Positions 27,359 to 36,362 of a stretch of 64,000 nt of DNA are shown piece after piece. Origin of the DNA: Lacibacter sp. H375 (GTDB lineage Bacteria; Bacteroidota; Bacteroidia; Chitinophagales; Chitinophagaceae); the NCBI RefSeq assembly GCF_037892425.1, contig NZ_JBBKTT010000001.1:1860001-1924000 (forward strand). Reading direction: 5' to 3'. Numbering within the stretch: the stretch's first letter is position 1; each line of letters begins with the position of its first letter. The notes under the pieces were generated by a model that was given only the letters and a program-made list of their open reading frames with translations, made no database searches and was not told where the DNA came from. The position numbers were made by a program, and so were the translations under genes.

Positions 27359-28189
27359 ATGAAGAAGAATTTTCTATCTATACTCGTAACATGTTTAATG
27401 CTGCTGGTTTTCGGCGCATGCAGATCAACGAAAAAAATTCAACAGGCAATTGTAAAGAAAGATACTGTTGCAATAGCTACGCCTGTAGAAAAACTCCCAA
27501 CGCATGAAGACACCGTGCGTATGGTAAACGAAGTATTGGCAAACGTTGAGAAAAAGCACATCGACTTTAAAACATTCTCAGCGAAAATAAAAGTTGATTA
27601 CAGTAACAGCAAAGGCCGCCAGCCCGATTTTGTTGCCAATGTGCGGATGTTGAAAGATAGCCTCATCTGGATATCACTCAGCAATGATATTGGTATCGAA
27701 GGCATTCGTGTTCTGATCTCAAAAGACAGCATTAAGTTGTTAGATAAACTGGCAAACACTTACCAGGTACGTCCGTTGAGCCATATTCAGGAATTGAGCC
27801 AGATACCGTTCAGCTTTGCTGATCTGCAGGATCTGTTGGTTGGTAACCCGATCTTTTTTAATAAAGACAGTGTTACATCATACACAAATAACGTAAATGG
27901 CTATACGCTGTTGAGTATTGCTCCGTTGTTTAAAAATTTATTATCAGTTGCAAGTGATTATTCGGTACAGAAAAGTAAGCTGGATGATAATGATCCCACG
28001 CTTAACCGCACTTGTGATCTTATTTATAACAATTACGAGAATAAGACCGGTGTTTCATTTTCTACACAACGGCAGATCACCATTTCGCAGCAGAATAAGC
28101 TGGATGTAGAGCTGAAATTCAAGGATTATAAATTTAATGAGGACCTGAGCTATCCCTTTACAGTTCCTAAAAAATTCAAAAGAATCTGA
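27359..28189 (+). CDS. DUF4292 lipoprotein
   Basis: A lipoprotein of about 276 residues. The signal peptide ends in the lipobox LLVFGAC. The mature part begins with a basic, flexible linker and then a domain matching DUF4292 (FKTFSAKIKVDYSN, VRMLKDSLIWISLS, GIEGIRVLISKDS). The fold suggested by this pattern is LolA/LolB-like, an open half-barrel that binds lipids or lipoproteins. A role in lipoprotein or lipid handling at the outer membrane is inference. It sits six bases after dut. I use the ATG at 27359, not the TTG just before it. Confidence 0.8.
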   Translation: MKKNFLSILVTCLMLLVFGACRSTKKIQQAIVKKDTVAIATPVEKLPTHEDTVRMVNEVLANVEKKHIDFKTFSAKIKVDYSNSKGRQPDFVANVRMLKDSLIWISLSNDIGIEGIRVLISKDSIKLLDKLANTYQVRPLSHIQELSQIPFSFADLQDLLVGNPIFFNKDSVTSYTNNVNGYTLLSIAPLFKNLLSVASDYSVQKSKLDDNDPTLNRTCDLIYNNYENKTGVSFSTQRQITISQQNKLDVELKFKDYKFNEDLSYPFTVPKKFKRI

Positions 28190-28242
28190 TAAGGCATACG
28201 TTTTCCGTTGATGCTGCGTTTACCCTGTTCGGGCATTAGCCT

Positions 28243-28250
28243 TATTTTTG
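28243..28250 (+). promoter_or_regulatory. Predicted -7 box upstream of the EnvC-like gene
   Basis: TATTTTTG matches TAnnTTTG and is 22 bases before the ATG at 28273. The -33 element is not convincing. A separate promoter here would let the EnvC-like gene be transcribed apart from the porU-porV run. Confidence 0.35.
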
Positions 28251-28272
28251 TAACCAATCAAACCATATACCT

Positions 28273-29592
28273 ATGCTGAAATTCTTGTTGGTAATATGCT
28301 GTACCCTTTTGCAGGTGGCCTTGTTTGCACAGGATAAAAATGAATTGGAAAGAAAGCGTAAACAAACGCTGCAGGAAATTGATATGCTTAACAGGCAGTA
28401 TAATGATATCAAGAAGAACCAGAAGCAGAGTATTGGTCAGCTTACGTTAATACAGAATAAGATCCGTTTACGTAATGAAGTGATTAACACCATCAACAAG
28501 CAGGTACGTGCAATAAATGGCGATATAAATACTTCTTACGTTGAAATGAGAAGGTTGAAAAAGGACCTTGATACATTGAAGATGACCTATGCACATAATG
28601 TGGTGTATGCTTACAAGAACAGGAGTAGTTACGATTTTCTCAACTTTTTATTTTCGGCTACCAATTTTAACGATGCCATACGCCGTATTGCATACATGAA
28701 AGCATACCGCAGTTACAGAGCTGAGCAACTTGAAGTGATCAATAAAACAGAACTGATGTACAGGGACAAGATTACACAATTGACGAATGCACGGAAAGAA
28801 AAAAGTGCTGTGTTAAATGATCAGAGCAAAGAGATGGGTGAATTGGTGAAGGATAAAGAAGAACAGGCTTCGGTGGTGAATAATTTAAAGAAGCGTGAGA
28901 AAGAGATTAATAAAGATATTGCCACGAAGAAAAAACAGGCACAACAATTACAGGCATCTATTACAGCCGTAATCAATCGGGAAATTGCGGCAGCAAAGAA
29001 AGAGGCAAAAGAAAGAGAAGATAAGTTAAGAAAAGATAAAGAAGCAGCAGATCGTATTGCAAAAGAAAATGCAAAAACAAATCCAACGACAACTGCACCT
29101 GCCGTTACTGCACCTGCGGTGAAGAAAGACGAGCCAAAGAAAACGGAAAGCTATCTCGAATACAACAAGGAAGATCTTGCATTGGGTAACAATTTTGAAA
29201 GTAATAAAGGGAAATTGCCATTCCCTGTTGATAATGGATATGTGTCAATCAATTTTGGATCGTATGTTATTCCTGGTACAACTATTAAAGGGAACCAGGA
29301 TTTTATTACCATCGCTTCACCCGCAGGTACTTCTGTAAAAGCCTGTTTCGATGGGGAAGTCAGAAGCGTGTTTGATGTAGGTGGTAATACAGCTGTTATC
29401 ATTCAGCATGGTAAATACTTTACAACTTACAGTAATCTTTCATCTACCAGTGTAAGTAAAGGACAAACAGTGAAAACAGGACAAGTGATCGGTCGTGTTG
29501 GAACCAACATCGATGGCGATGGAGAACTTAACTTTGTGCTTGCACGTGAAAATCAAATGATCAATCCAAGTCCCTGGTTAAGGGGTCGCTGA
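28273..29592 (+). CDS. EnvC-like coiled-coil protein with degenerate M23 (LytM) domain
   Basis: A 439-residue exported protein. A signal peptide (FLLVICCTLLQVALFAQ) is followed by long coiled coils (residues ~20-115 and ~160-255, rich in K, E and Q), an alanine/proline linker, and a C-terminal LytM/M23 domain (residues ~315-439). The zinc ligands of active M23 peptidases look replaced. The first motif region reads NFGSYVIPG with no HxxxD, and the usual HLHFE position reads ELNFVL. This is the pattern of EnvC/NlpD-type activators that switch on cell-separating amidases rather than cutting peptidoglycan. The amidase partner is not in the window. Its end overlaps bshA (convergent) by 15 bases. 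Confidence 0.85.
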   Translation: MLKFLLVICCTLLQVALFAQDKNELERKRKQTLQEIDMLNRQYNDIKKNQKQSIGQLTLIQNKIRLRNEVINTINKQVRAINGDINTSYVEMRRLKKDLDTLKMTYAHNVVYAYKNRSSYDFLNFLFSATNFNDAIRRIAYMKAYRSYRAEQLEVINKTELMYRDKITQLTNARKEKSAVLNDQSKEMGELVKDKEEQASVVNNLKKREKEINKDIATKKKQAQQLQASITAVINREIAAAKKEAKEREDKLRKDKEAADRIAKENAKTNPTTTAPAVTAPAVKKDEPKKTESYLEYNKEDLALGNNFESNKGKLPFPVDNGYVSINFGSYVIPGTTIKGNQDFITIASPAGTSVKACFDGEVRSVFDVGGNTAVIIQHGKYFTTYSNLSSTSVSKGQTVKTGQVIGRVGTNIDGDGELNFVLARENQMINPSPWLRGR

Positions 29593-30714
29593 TACGTTTA
29601 CAAAACGTTCGTATAACTCTTCATATAAAGGAACAATGTAGTGAATATCAAATTTTGCTGCTTGTTCCTTTGCTTTTTGTTTAGAGTATTGTAAGAGTTC
29701 ATCGTTTTTCAGCAATTCAATTCCAAGGCGACTCAGTTCATTAACATCACCAATGTTGGCCATATAACCTGTTTCGCCGTGAATATTTATCTCAGGTATA
29801 CCACCTGCATTGGTCGACAGAACAGGAACACCTGCTGCCATTGCTTCTAAAGCCGATAAACCAAAGCTTTCATATTCTGATGTAAGAATAAACATATCCG
29901 AGATAGCAAGGATCTCTTCCATTTCCTGCTGCTTGCCGAGGAAACGCACATCATCACAAATACCTAACTCACGACAAAGTTCTTCAGCACCGGGTCTGTC
30001 GGGCCCATCGCCCACCATCAATAATTTAGAAGGAACAACTTTATTGATATTGGCAAATATGCGGATGATATCATTCACCCGTTTTACTTTACGGAAGTTA
30101 CTTGCATGCGCAATAATGCGTTCGCCATTTGGTGCAAGCACCTTACGGAAAGCATCCAATGGTTTTTTATCGAAGCGTTGCACATCCACAAAGTTGTGGA
30201 TCACTTCAATTTCTTTTTCAATGGCGAATGAATGATAGGTTTCTTTACGCAGGTTGTTCGATACTGCTGTAATAGCATCGCTTTCGTTGATCGAAAATGT
30301 AACTACAGGTTCAAAGGTTTTATCCTTACCCACCAGTGTAATATCTGTGCCGTGCAGGGTAGTAATAACCGGAATGTCTTTTCCTTTTTTCTTGAGTATC
30401 TGTTTGGCCATATAGGCAGCTGATGCATGCGGAATGGCATAGTGTACATGCAACAGATCGAGGTCATTATTCAGCACCACATCCACCATTGTGCTTGCAA
30501 GAGTTGTTTCGTAAGGCGGATAATCGAATAAGGGATAATGTGGCACACGCACTTCGTGGTAAAAGATATTGGTAAAAAAACCACTCAGACGAACCGGTTG
30601 TTGGTACGTAATAAAGTGAACCATATGCCCTTTTTCTGCCAATGCTTTTCCCAGTTCGGTTGCTAATACACCGCTACCGCCGAAGGTTGGGTAGCATACG
30701 ATACCTATTTTCAT
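29578..30714 (-). CDS. bshA: N-acetyl-alpha-D-glucosaminyl L-malate synthase (bacillithiol synthesis)
   Basis: GT4-family glycosyltransferase that joins UDP-GlcNAc and L-malate, the first step to bacillithiol. The 378-residue protein starts with the BshA signature GIVCYPTFGGSGVLATELG and has HYAIPHASAA and TLHGTDITLVG. The C-terminal nucleotide-sugar site is intact (LTSEYESFGLSALEAMAAGVPV, with the EX7E motif). This implies the organism uses bacillithiol as a thiol cofactor, as do many Bacteroidota. The 3' end overlaps the EnvC-like gene on the opposite strand by 15 bases. Confidence 0.93.
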   Translation of the reverse strand: MKIGIVCYPTFGGSGVLATELGKALAEKGHMVHFITYQQPVRLSGFFTNIFYHEVRVPHYPLFDYPPYETTLASTMVDVVLNNDLDLLHVHYAIPHASAAYMAKQILKKKGKDIPVITTLHGTDITLVGKDKTFEPVVTFSINESDAITAVSNNLRKETYHSFAIEKEIEVIHNFVDVQRFDKKPLDAFRKVLAPNGERIIAHASNFRKVKRVNDIIRIFANINKVVPSKLLMVGDGPDRPGAEELCRELGICDDVRFLGKQQEMEEILAISDMFILTSEYESFGLSALEAMAAGVPVLSTNAGGIPEINIHGETGYMANIGDVNELSRLGIELLKNDELLQYSKQKAKEQAAKFDIHYIVPLYEELYERFVNVSATP

Positions 30715-30964
30715 GTAATCCAGTTATTAGTTATTGAAACAAACCCATCGAGGGATTGTTTGATTTATATGGTTGTCATTTTCCGTGCCAGAACATTCTT
30801 TCTGATGATTTGACAGGTTACAGAAACGAAGTTAACATTTTCAACTAACTGGCCTTTTTCAGTGCTTGCCGTTCGTAAAAAAGCAGTTGGAAGCCCAATA
30901 GCTCTTTTTGCAGGTTAACAGACTTGTTCTATTTTGAGCATTCCAATCAACTCCAAAAATAAGC

Positions 30965-32338
30965 ATGAGAACAATTAAAGTAGCAATGGCCTTCTGTTTA
31001 CTGGGCCTCGCAGCCGATGCGCAAAACAAAGATTCGGCTATGTTTAAACGCATTGCCGATGATATTTTCACCAACAGCAAAGCATACGACAATCTGCGTT
31101 TTCTTTGTAAACAAGTGGGACCGAGATTAAGTGGTTCGCCACAGGCAGAAAAATCAGTGAAAGAAACTTTTCGCATGATGAAAGAACTGGGTGCCGATAC
31201 TGTTTACCTGCAGGAATGTATAGTGCCGCATTGGGTACGTGGTGCAAAAGAAAGTGCATTATTGGTTGATGATAAAGGCGCAACCTTTTTGTTGAATATT
31301 TGCGCATTAGGCAACAGTGTTGGTACGGGTAAAAAAGGAGTGAAGGCAGAAGTGATCGAAGTACGTTCATTCGGCGAGTTAGATGCATTGGGTGAGAAAG
31401 GCGTAAAAGGGAAAATTGTATTTTATAATTTCCCGATGAACCCTACCAATGTTGAAACCTTTCGTTCATATGGTGAAGCAGGCCAGTTTCGTGGTCGTGG
31501 CCCGTCAATGGCAGCAAAGTATGGTGCTATAGGCGTAATGGTTCGTTCGCTTGCAAGCAATATTGATGATTATCCGCACACAGGTGCAACAACGTATAAT
31601 GATTCATTTCCAAAAATTCCGGCAATTGCTGTTTCAACCCGTCATGCAGAATATGTAAGTGCTGAGTTGAAAAAGAAAAAAGGCTTGCAAATGTATTTCC
31701 GTACGGAGTGTGAAATGTTGCCTGATGTAAAAAGTCATAATGTAATTGGAGAGATAAGAGGAACAGAATTTCCCAATGAAGTGATTACAGTTGGTGGCCA
31801 TCTTGATTCATGGGATTTGGCAGAGGGTGCCCATGATGATGGTGCAGGCTGCGTACAGAGTATGGAAATTATTCGTGTGTACAAGAAGTTAGGCATTAAG
31901 CCCAAGCGTACCATTCGTGTCGTGATGTTTATGAATGAAGAGAATGGATTGCGTGGCGGCCGCAAGTATGCTGAAGTAGCAACTGCAGAAAAAAACAAGA
32001 AATTTATTTTTGCTTTAGAAAGTGATGCCGGTGGTTTTACACCAAGAGCATTTGGTTTTACTGCCGAAGAAACAACATTGAATAAACTCCGCAATTGGGT
32101 GCCATTATTTAAGCCGTATGGTGTGTATGAATTTTCTGCAGGCGGTGGCGGTGCAGATATTGGTCCGTTACGCCCATTGGGCACCACGCTTGCAGGGTTA
32201 CGTCCCGATTCGCAGCGTTACTTCGATCATCATCATGCAGCCAACGATACATTTGAAATGGTGAGTAAGCGTGAGCTTGAATTAGGTGCAATCAATATGG
32301 TGCTGCTGTTGTACGTAGTTGATCAATACGGCTTGTAA
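30965..32338 (+). CDS. Exported M28-family metallopeptidase
   Basis: A 457-residue secreted aminopeptidase or carboxypeptidase of the M28 family (carboxypeptidase Q-like). The signal peptide is VAMAFCLLGLAADAQ. A PA-type insert occupies residues ~100-250. Zinc ligands are seen as His-Asp in VGGHLDSWDLAEGAHDDGAG, Glu-Glu in MFMNEENGLRGG, Asp in ALESDAGGF, and the final His in FDHHHAANDTFE. Both catalytic and metal residues appear intact, so it should be an active di-zinc peptidase in the periplasm. A 14-bp hairpin separates it from the convergent ATP-grasp gene. Confidence 0.9.
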   Translation: MRTIKVAMAFCLLGLAADAQNKDSAMFKRIADDIFTNSKAYDNLRFLCKQVGPRLSGSPQAEKSVKETFRMMKELGADTVYLQECIVPHWVRGAKESALLVDDKGATFLLNICALGNSVGTGKKGVKAEVIEVRSFGELDALGEKGVKGKIVFYNFPMNPTNVETFRSYGEAGQFRGRGPSMAAKYGAIGVMVRSLASNIDDYPHTGATTYNDSFPKIPAIAVSTRHAEYVSAELKKKKGLQMYFRTECEMLPDVKSHNVIGEIRGTEFPNEVITVGGHLDSWDLAEGAHDDGAGCVQSMEIIRVYKKLGIKPKRTIRVVMFMNEENGLRGGRKYAEVATAEKNKKFIFALESDAGGFTPRAFGFTAEETTLNKLRNWVPLFKPYGVYEFSAGGGGADIGPLRPLGTTLAGLRPDSQRYFDHHHAANDTFEMVSKRELELGAINMVLLLYVVDQYGL

Positions 32339-32344
32339 AATAAG

Positions 32345-32380
32345 AAGAGTGTGAATGAAATTGATCTCATTCACACTCTT
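32345..32380. terminator. Bidirectional terminator overlapping the ATP-grasp gene end
   Basis: A perfect 14-bp inverted repeat, AAGAGTGTGAATGA and its complement, with an eight-base loop. It starts seven bases after the M28 peptidase stop. The right arm covers the final 14 coding bases of the convergent gene, including its TGA. Confidence 0.8.
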
Positions 32381-33932
32381 TATTTAATACATCCACTACT
32401 TTCTTATAGTACTCCACTGCTCTTTCAGGAGTTCGGCCAATAGATACCAAGCCAACTTTTCCAAATTGAGAAAGTGCGCTGATCAAATGAAACATCACAC
32501 CTTCTTCCTGCGCATTGCTGTAATGAAGATCATTCAGCATAGCAATATCGATCAGGTCGTGTGGGGTTAAGCCTTTGTAACAATCCCGTTGCAGGTTATC
32601 AGTTGCAAAATAATATCGCTTCTTTCCATCGGGCATAAAGTATTCTCCTTTTTCAGGATCATAATCGCCTTCAGTCAAAAACTGCAACATTAAGTAGGGG
32701 TGTGTGGTGCCACCTTTCCGTAAGTTAATTTCAATTGCATAATGTTTGAATTCATTACCAACTTTTGCACTCATAAAATCAATAGCAAAACGGCCAAGCA
32801 CGCCTTTATTCTTTAGGCCTTCAGCAATAATAAACCCTAAACGGCCGATCTCTCTTGCATAAATTTTATCGGCCGGAAATGTTGCACCTAAAAATACCTG
32901 GCTGTTTTCACCACCCAGCATTTGATCATGTGTTGATAGTACCGATGCATTTCCCAACGGATCAATAAGACATTGTACCGATGGCGACGTAATGATCTCA
33001 GCTTCCAGGAATTCTTCCACAATACCTTCCATCTGTTCAAACTTTTTAAAAAACACTTCACTCGTAAGTTTGGCTGCAACAATTTTTAATTGCTGATCGA
33101 TGTGGTCGGCAATCCAGCTTCGTAATGAATCATCAGCCGTAGCACCTTCATAAGAGAACACAGCATTGCCTTCACCTGAGAAACCATCATTCATTTTCAC
33201 CACTGCTTTTCTTAATGTGGGTTTTTGTTGTTTAAGTGATACAAGGCAATCGATCACTTCTTCTTTATTTTTTACATCTTCAAACCCATCGGGTGTAAGT
33301 ATGTTCAATGATTTGAATAATTTTCTACTTGCACTTTTTGTTCCTAAATAATTCAATTCCGGGTCGCAACCATACAAGGGGATTTGCAGTTGCAATGCAA
33401 GAGCCTGTTCCTGTTCTGTTACGTTAAAGCAGGTTATATGTGCAGGTGAATTTGGATCGATCAATTGTTTGATGCGTTCAATTAATCGAGGTCGTTGCAG
33501 AATTTTTTCTGTGAGTGGTGTGGACGAAGCATCAAAGCAACTCAACAAGATCAGCCGCTGCCTGGCATGATAACCCGTAATGCCCGGAAGCAGATGCAAA
33601 TAATAATCAATGATCGCCGGATCAATGGGTACACTGGTTACATAAATAACCCTTGTGCGTGGCATACGCAATAACATGAGCAAACAAAGCAAACGCTCTT
33701 CATAAAACACATGGCCCTTTACTTTTGAAAGAATGGTATGGTCTAATGTAAGACTTGGAATTACCACAACCGTTCGTGGTGCAAGTTTATCAGGAAAAGT
33801 TGTTCTGAACTGTTCGCAGAGTTGTTCTTTTAATTCATTGAACAGTACTTTGTCTTTTGCACTTAATGTTTGAGCTGGAGCAGTTGATGATCCACTTTCA
33901 ATCGATGGGTGTTGCTGTATGATTTCGGGCAT
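32367..33932 (-). CDS. PGM1-like ATP-grasp peptide/amino-acid ligase
   Basis: A 521-residue cytoplasmic ATP-grasp enzyme. Residues ~40-190 form a pre-ATP-grasp domain (VVVIPSLTLD, YEERLLCLLMLLRMPRTRVIYVTS). The ATP-grasp fold follows (KMNDGFSGEGNAVF, VEEFLEA, FAIDFMSAK, AIEINLRKGGTTHPY). A C-terminal domain has EGVMFHLISALSQFGKVGLVSIG, like the PGM1 C-terminal domain of the pheganomycin ligase. Such enzymes form an amide bond between an acyl or amino-acid donor and an amine or peptide. There is no visible precursor peptide or tailoring gene nearby, so substrate and product are unknown. Confidence 0.82.
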   Translation of the reverse strand: MPEIIQQHPSIESGSSTAPAQTLSAKDKVLFNELKEQLCEQFRTTFPDKLAPRTVVVIPSLTLDHTILSKVKGHVFYEERLLCLLMLLRMPRTRVIYVTSVPIDPAIIDYYLHLLPGITGYHARQRLILLSCFDASSTPLTEKILQRPRLIERIKQLIDPNSPAHITCFNVTEQEQALALQLQIPLYGCDPELNYLGTKSASRKLFKSLNILTPDGFEDVKNKEEVIDCLVSLKQQKPTLRKAVVKMNDGFSGEGNAVFSYEGATADDSLRSWIADHIDQQLKIVAAKLTSEVFFKKFEQMEGIVEEFLEAEIITSPSVQCLIDPLGNASVLSTHDQMLGGENSQVFLGATFPADKIYAREIGRLGFIIAEGLKNKGVLGRFAIDFMSAKVGNEFKHYAIEINLRKGGTTHPYLMLQFLTEGDYDPEKGEYFMPDGKKRYYFATDNLQRDCYKGLTPHDLIDIAMLNDLHYSNAQEEGVMFHLISALSQFGKVGLVSIGRTPERAVEYYKKVVDVLNKECE

Positions 33933-34063
33933 ACCACAATATAGAAAATGAAAGGAAGGATGTCAAGTGCATAGTTTCACCCCTCAGACGGTCATTTCGT
34001 TCGCAGCTTACCGACACGATCCCGCCATTCACCGACTTTTAATGCTGGCTGCTCTACTAACTG

Positions 34064-34094
34064 TTGACCGCCATTTGATGAGACGATAGTTTTG
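34064..34094 (+). promoter_or_regulatory. Predicted sigma-A promoter of the LiaF-like/LytS/LytTR operon
   Basis: TTG (34064-34066), a 20-base spacer and TAGTTTTG (34087-34094) fit the Bacteroidota promoter pattern. The box is 16 bases before the ATG at 34111. Confidence 0.45.
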
Positions 34095-34110
34095 TTCTAA
34101 ATTCATAAAA

Positions 34111-34866
34111 ATGACAAGCAATTGTATGGGATCAACAACAAAAAAATCAAATGAAAAATGGATCGGCCTTATTATACTGGCAGTTGGTGTTATAATCCTG
34201 CTCCGCAATCTCGATCTTTCTCTGCCTGATTTTTTATTTTCCTGGCCAATGATCCTGATTGTTGTTGGGTTTATTGTAGCGGTTAAGGAGGAGTTTAAGG
34301 GGGTTAACTGGCTGATATTAATGGGACTTGGTGGTTTTTTTCTTGTGTTGAAAATTGTGCCTGATTGGAATTTGCGCAACTTTATTGCACCTGCTATTCT
34401 CATTGCAATAGGATTAAGCTTTTTGTTTCGCAGAAGTAAGGTGACTATTGGTAACCAACAGGATGAAAATATAGCAGCTGAGCCTGCTTCTTATTCTCAA
34501 GATAGCTTTTCTACATCTTCGGTTCAGGAAGAAGATGTAATTGATGCGACGGCTGTATTTGGTGCAGTGAAAAAGAATGTGTACTCGAAAAATTTTAAAG
34601 GAGGAGAATCAGTTGCCATCTTTGGTGGTTCTGAAATTAATCTTACACATGCTGACTTTGCCGGAACGATAAAACTTGAAGTAGTAAATGTGTTTGGAGG
34701 CACCACCTTATTTGTACCTGCTCATTGGCAAATACGCAGTGAAGTAGTCGCCATCTTTGGTGCAATTGAAGATAAACGTCAGCGCCCTGCCGGCGTAAGT
34801 ACAGATAAAATACTGGTGATCGAAGGTTTTGTGATGTTTGGTGGAATTGATATCAAGTCGATCTGA
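34111..34866 (+). CDS. LiaF-like membrane protein (DUF5668 plus LiaF C-terminal domain)
   Basis: A 251-residue protein. The first ~110 residues contain four short hydrophobic segments (LIILAVGVIILLRNL, FSWPMILIVVGFIV, LILMGLGGFFLVL, APAILIAIGLSFLF), the DUF5668 arrangement. Residues ~145-251 form a beta-helix-like domain (ATAVFGAVKKNV, VAIFGGSEINLTHA, VNVFGGTTLFVP) like the C-terminus of LiaF, which keeps the envelope-stress kinase LiaS off in Firmicutes. Here it heads an apparent operon with a DUF4288 protein, a LytS-type kinase and a LytTR regulator, so a sensor-modulating role is plausible. Confidence 0.82.
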   Translation: MTSNCMGSTTKKSNEKWIGLIILAVGVIILLRNLDLSLPDFLFSWPMILIVVGFIVAVKEEFKGVNWLILMGLGGFFLVLKIVPDWNLRNFIAPAILIAIGLSFLFRRSKVTIGNQQDENIAAEPASYSQDSFSTSSVQEEDVIDATAVFGAVKKNVYSKNFKGGESVAIFGGSEINLTHADFAGTIKLEVVNVFGGTTLFVPAHWQIRSEVVAIFGAIEDKRQRPAGVSTDKILVIEGFVMFGGIDIKSI

Positions 34867-34917
34867 TCAAACTGAAATTCATTAACCATAAACCTTTATC
34901 ACAACTCAACTGCAATC

Positions 34918-35271
34918 ATGAACTGGTATCTTACTAAAATAGTTTTTCAGATCATTTGTGGCGATGGATCACATACGGCACAGTTTGAAGAACAGCTGCG
35001 GGTGATACAAGCTGCTGATCCAGCAGCAGCAGTTAAAAAGGCTGAGCATATTGGTAAGCAGGAAGAACAATCGTTTCTCAATTATGTACAACAACCTGTT
35101 TGCTGGAAATTAATTGCTGTAACCGATATTTATCCGTTTGCCGCCGAAATAGATGGTGCTGAAATTTTTTCACGCATCAGTGAAGAAGAGCAGGCTGCAT
35201 CATTTATTCACAGCATGCAGTTGCGTTCTGAAGACGCAGCAAAACGCATAGCAGCAAATTATCAATCCTAA
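34918..35271 (+). CDS. DUF4288 small protein
   Basis: A 117-residue cytoplasmic protein matching DUF4288 (WYLTKIVFQIICGDGSHTAQFEEQLRVIQA near the start, FLNYVQQPVCWKLIAVTDIYP in the middle). No catalytic motif is visible and the function is unknown. It lies between the LiaF-like gene (51 bases) and the histidine kinase gene (10 bases) on the same strand, so it is probably part of that signalling operon. Confidence 0.75.
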   Translation: MNWYLTKIVFQIICGDGSHTAQFEEQLRVIQAADPAAAVKKAEHIGKQEEQSFLNYVQQPVCWKLIAVTDIYPFAAEIDGAEIFSRISEEEQAASFIHSMQLRSEDAAKRIAANYQS

Positions 35272-35281
35272 ACAACTGTAA

Positions 35282-36346
35282 GTGGCTATTTCACCTTTTC
35301 GTTCACGTCAATTCATGATTCCCTTCTGTGTCAGTTGGTTCATATGGATCAGTATGCATCAACTGGCCTTATACCAAATCGGGTTGAATTGGTTTGAAGC
35401 GTTAACGGATAGTCTTGTGAGCAACAGCTTATTGATCTACGTGTCTATGCTGATGTTTACGATCCTTCGGTTTTATTTACCACGCTCAAACAACGTGTTG
35501 AATCTTTTTATCTGGATCATACTGCTTACAACAGGATGGTTTTTTGTATCTGATAAATTGTTAGATCTTATTTACAAAAACAATACGCATTACCAGTTGC
35601 TGGTTAATAATACATGGCCTATACGTTTTGCTATTGGTTTTTTGATCAATGGGTGTATAAGCCTGGTTGGTTACGCTTATTTTAACTGGCAGGAGCGTGC
35701 TGAAACAGAAAAGAAAAAAACAGAAGCAGAACAATTAAGTAAAGAAGCGGAGCTGTATAAACTGCGTCAGCAATTGCAACCACATTTTTTATTCAATGCA
35801 CTTAATTCAATCAATGCACTTATTGGCTCACGACCTGCAGAAGCAAGAGAAATGGTGCAGCAGTTATCTGATTTTTTACGTACCACCTTGCGTAAAGAAG
35901 AGCAACAATGGATAAAACTGGAAGATGAAATTCATTCTCTGCAGTTATATCTTGATATTGAGAAAGTGCGTTTCGGACATCGCTTAAGCACACAACTGGA
36001 ATTAGATACCGATGCATGGAAAATGCAGTTGCCTGCTTTGCTCTTACAGCCGTTGGTAGAAAACGCCATAAAGTTTGGATTGTATGATACAACAGAAGAT
36101 TCACGCATTTACCTGCTGGCAAAAGCTGAAGCCGGTCAACTGGTGATTACAGTTGAAAATCCATTCGATCCTTCAACTGCCGCAGCACAAAAGGGAACAG
36201 GTTTTGGATTGAGCTCGGTACAACGACGTTTATATTTAATGTTTGGCCGAAATGATCTGCTACAAACAACAGCAAAAGAAAATATCTTTAGTACAACAGT
36301 GATCATACCACAACCAATCGTATCTGACGCTTCAAGGAATGTTTGA
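35282..36346 (+). CDS. LytS-type sensor histidine kinase
   Basis: A 354-residue membrane kinase. Four transmembrane segments lie in residues ~10-145, then a short coiled coil (AETEKKKTEAEQLSKEAEL), then the His_kinase domain with the phospho-acceptor in LRQQLQPHFLFNALNSI. The ATP-binding part contains LQPLVENAIKFGL and KGTGFGLSSVQRRL. There is no recognisable extracellular sensor domain. The start is GTG at 35282; an in-frame ATG at 35315 (MIPFCVSWFIW) is a good alternative. It is followed 16 bases later by its LytTR partner. Confidence 0.9.
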   Translation: MAISPFRSRQFMIPFCVSWFIWISMHQLALYQIGLNWFEALTDSLVSNSLLIYVSMLMFTILRFYLPRSNNVLNLFIWIILLTTGWFFVSDKLLDLIYKNNTHYQLLVNNTWPIRFAIGFLINGCISLVGYAYFNWQERAETEKKKTEAEQLSKEAELYKLRQQLQPHFLFNALNSINALIGSRPAEAREMVQQLSDFLRTTLRKEEQQWIKLEDEIHSLQLYLDIEKVRFGHRLSTQLELDTDAWKMQLPALLLQPLVENAIKFGLYDTTEDSRIYLLAKAEAGQLVITVENPFDPSTAAAQKGTGFGLSSVQRRLYLMFGRNDLLQTTAKENIFSTTVIIPQPIVSDASRNV

Positions 36347-36362
36347 TACATGATGTACAACT

